Origin: JADLHS01 sp036274115
Lineage (GTDB): Bacteria; Verrucomicrobiota; Verrucomicrobiia; Limisphaerales; JADLHS01
Reading direction: 5' to 3'
DNA length: 32,047 nucleotides
Assembly (NCBI GenBank): GCA_036274115.1
Contig: DASUGI010000327.1
Span: 1-32,047, forward strand
The position numbers and the translations under genes are program-made. The notes under the pieces are model-generated. The model saw only the letters and a program-made list of their open reading frames with translations. It searched no databases and was not told the DNA's origin. This document shows positions 31,403 through 32,047 of this stretch, piece after piece (position 1 is the first letter of the stretch; each line of letters begins with the position of its first letter).

Positions 31403-31609
31403 ATGCCTGAAGCCATTGCTCAAAAGAAATTCGCCTGTTCAGCTTGCGATGCGGCGGCGGAGTGCCCGTTCTGCGGGACGACTTGGTCGGCACAAATGAA
31501 ACCATCACCAAATAGTCAGGGGAATGCTTGTCAGAGGAATTTTTCGGAAGGAATTTCATTTGGCTTCATTCCCCTGACAATCATTCCTCTGACTCGATCC
31601 GATGCCTGA
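31403..31609 (+). pseudogene. Truncated 5' copy 2 of the zinc-ribbon gene
   Basis: ATG 31403 begins MPEAIAQKKFACSACDAAAE and continues CPFCGTTWSAQM, matching the intact gene at 31602. An in-frame gap of nine codons lies between the two CxxC motifs. After AQM the frame enters the duplicated nuclease-gene tail and palindrome C. It ends at 31607-31609, overlapping the start of the intact gene. It is probably a non-functional duplicate, though it could still make a 68-residue peptide with two CxxC pairs. Confidence 0.7.
31515..31593. repeat. Palindromic element C (before the intact zinc-ribbon gene)
   Basis: The left arm 31515-31540 pairs with the right arm 31568-31593 with three mismatches in 26, around a 27-nt loop. 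It is the duplicate of element B at +199 bp, with a similar loop. It lies 8 nt before the ATG of the intact zinc-ribbon gene, so in mRNA this stem would cover the normal ribosome-binding region. Confidence 0.85.
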
Positions 31610-32047
31610 AGCCATCGCTCAAAAGAAATTCTCCTGCCCCGCCTGCGGTGCGGCGGCGGAATGGAATCCGGGAAAACAAGCGCTCGTCTGTCCGTTCTGC
31701 GGAACGACATCTCCCGCGCAGATGGAACTGAACGCGGCCGGCGAACAGGTCATCAAGGAGCATGACCTGGTTGCAGCGATTCGCGGGATTCCCGATGACA
31801 AACGCGGGTGGCAGGCGAAGAAGACATCCGTCAAATGCCAGAGTTGCCAGGCCATCTCGGTGTTTGATCCGGAGCGCGTGGGGCAACGCTGCAATTTTTG
31901 CGGTTCCGCGGCGCTGGTGCCGTATGAGGAAATCAAGGAGGCGTTTAGTCCTGAGAGTTTGTTGCCGTTCAAGATCAGCGAAACGCAGGTGCGGGAGAAT
32001 ATTCGGCGCTGGTACGGCAGCCGTTGGTTCGCGCCCAATAAACTCAA
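31602..32047 (+). CDS. Zinc-ribbon protein of the SPFH operon (3' end outside window)
   Basis: The frame is open from ATG 31602 to the right edge (148 codons seen, no stop). Two zinc ribbons are visible: C12/C15 with C30/C33 (FSCPACGAAAEW...VCPFCGTT), then a CxxC pair in VKCQSCQAISVF with one in RCNFCGSAALV at about 86-107. The segment starting KISETQVRENIRRWYGSRWFAPNKL follows. I recall this N-terminus from large zinc-ribbon membrane proteins encoded beside SPFH/YdjI-type genes, but the rest is outside the window. Before the insertion at 30415 it probably followed the 170-aa gene directly. Palindrome C now replaces its native upstream region. Confidence 0.85.
   Translation, partial: MPEAIAQKKFSCPACGAAAEWNPGKQALVCPFCGTTSPAQMELNAAGEQVIKEHDLVAAIRGIPDDKRGWQAKKTSVKCQSCQAISVFDPERVGQRCNFCGSAALVPYEEIKEAFSPESLLPFKISETQVRENIRRWYGSRWFAPNKL

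Larger units (their letters stand above)
31302..31699. repeat. 199-bp imperfect tandem duplication
   Basis: The segments 31302-31500 and 31501-31699 are direct repeats at an offset of exactly 199 bp. Each holds the last bases of the nuclease gene (accatcaccaa.tag), a palindromic element (B or C), and the 5' end of the zinc-ribbon gene beginning ATGCCTGAAGCC. They match closely through most of their length but have diverged by scattered substitutions. The first copy lacks about 27 nt between its two CxxC motifs, and the offset stays in register only up to there. The duplicated nuclease-gene tail shows the duplication happened after the nuclease module arrived. Confidence 0.8.

Noticed and set aside
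30415..31593. Palindromes A-C as a CRISPR array or a classical insertion sequence
   Set aside because: There are no regularly spaced unique spacers, no DDE or Y1 transposase, and no short target-site duplication was found; the repeats are hairpins with similar loops.

Overview
The window looks like a chromosome segment of a Verrucomicrobiota bacterium, most likely near the Pedosphaera/Limisphaerales group. This rests on content, not on a marker gene. It carries a giant autotransporter-repeat protein, a Gloeo_Verruco (GloVer) repeat protein, a PEP-CTERM protein, an ECF sigma factor fused to a membrane and repeat domain, SPFH and zinc-ribbon genes, and short intergenic palindromes. GC is moderately high. 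No rRNA, tRNA, CRISPR array, phage or classical transposase was seen.

Layout. 1-3685 (-): 5' part of a giant secreted beta-strand-repeat protein that runs off the left edge. 3869-7729 (-): smc, followed by a good intrinsic terminator. 8070-13365 (+): an ECF sigma factor/membrane/helical-repeat fusion, a translationally coupled partner with the same repeats, and an anchored LamG-like protein. 13465-15625 (-): a broken Gly-rich small gene and two membrane proteins, with repeat hairpins between and after them. 15849-17408 (-): metG, carrying an in-frame heptamer-repeat insertion. 17545-20592: three exported proteins (Fn3, GloVer, PEP-CTERM). 20794-21921 (+): an orphan DGQHR-domain protein.

21925-32047 is the most interesting part. 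A compact minus-strand operon reads DUF4178 - a 48-aa membrane protein - DUF350 - membrane aminopropyltransferase - Tat-exported FAD amine oxidase-like protein - S-adenosylmethionine decarboxylase (speD) - multi-zinc-ribbon protein. A plus-strand operon diverges from it: an SPFH protein with a C-terminal excisionase-like HTH, an unknown 170-aa protein, and a zinc-ribbon gene that runs off the right edge. By inference, dcSAM made by SpeD would feed a membrane-bound aminopropyl transfer, with an oxidase and membrane-organising proteins (SPFH, DUF350) acting with it.

This second operon is interrupted. A GxxExxY-type PD-(D/E)XK nuclease-like gene sits between long imperfect palindromes built from a roughly 15-bp unit. 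Truncated copies of the 5' end of the downstream zinc-ribbon gene lie on both sides, and a 199-bp tandem duplication follows. This resembles an undescribed, nuclease-associated palindromic mobile or repeat element and is the main candidate for a new system.
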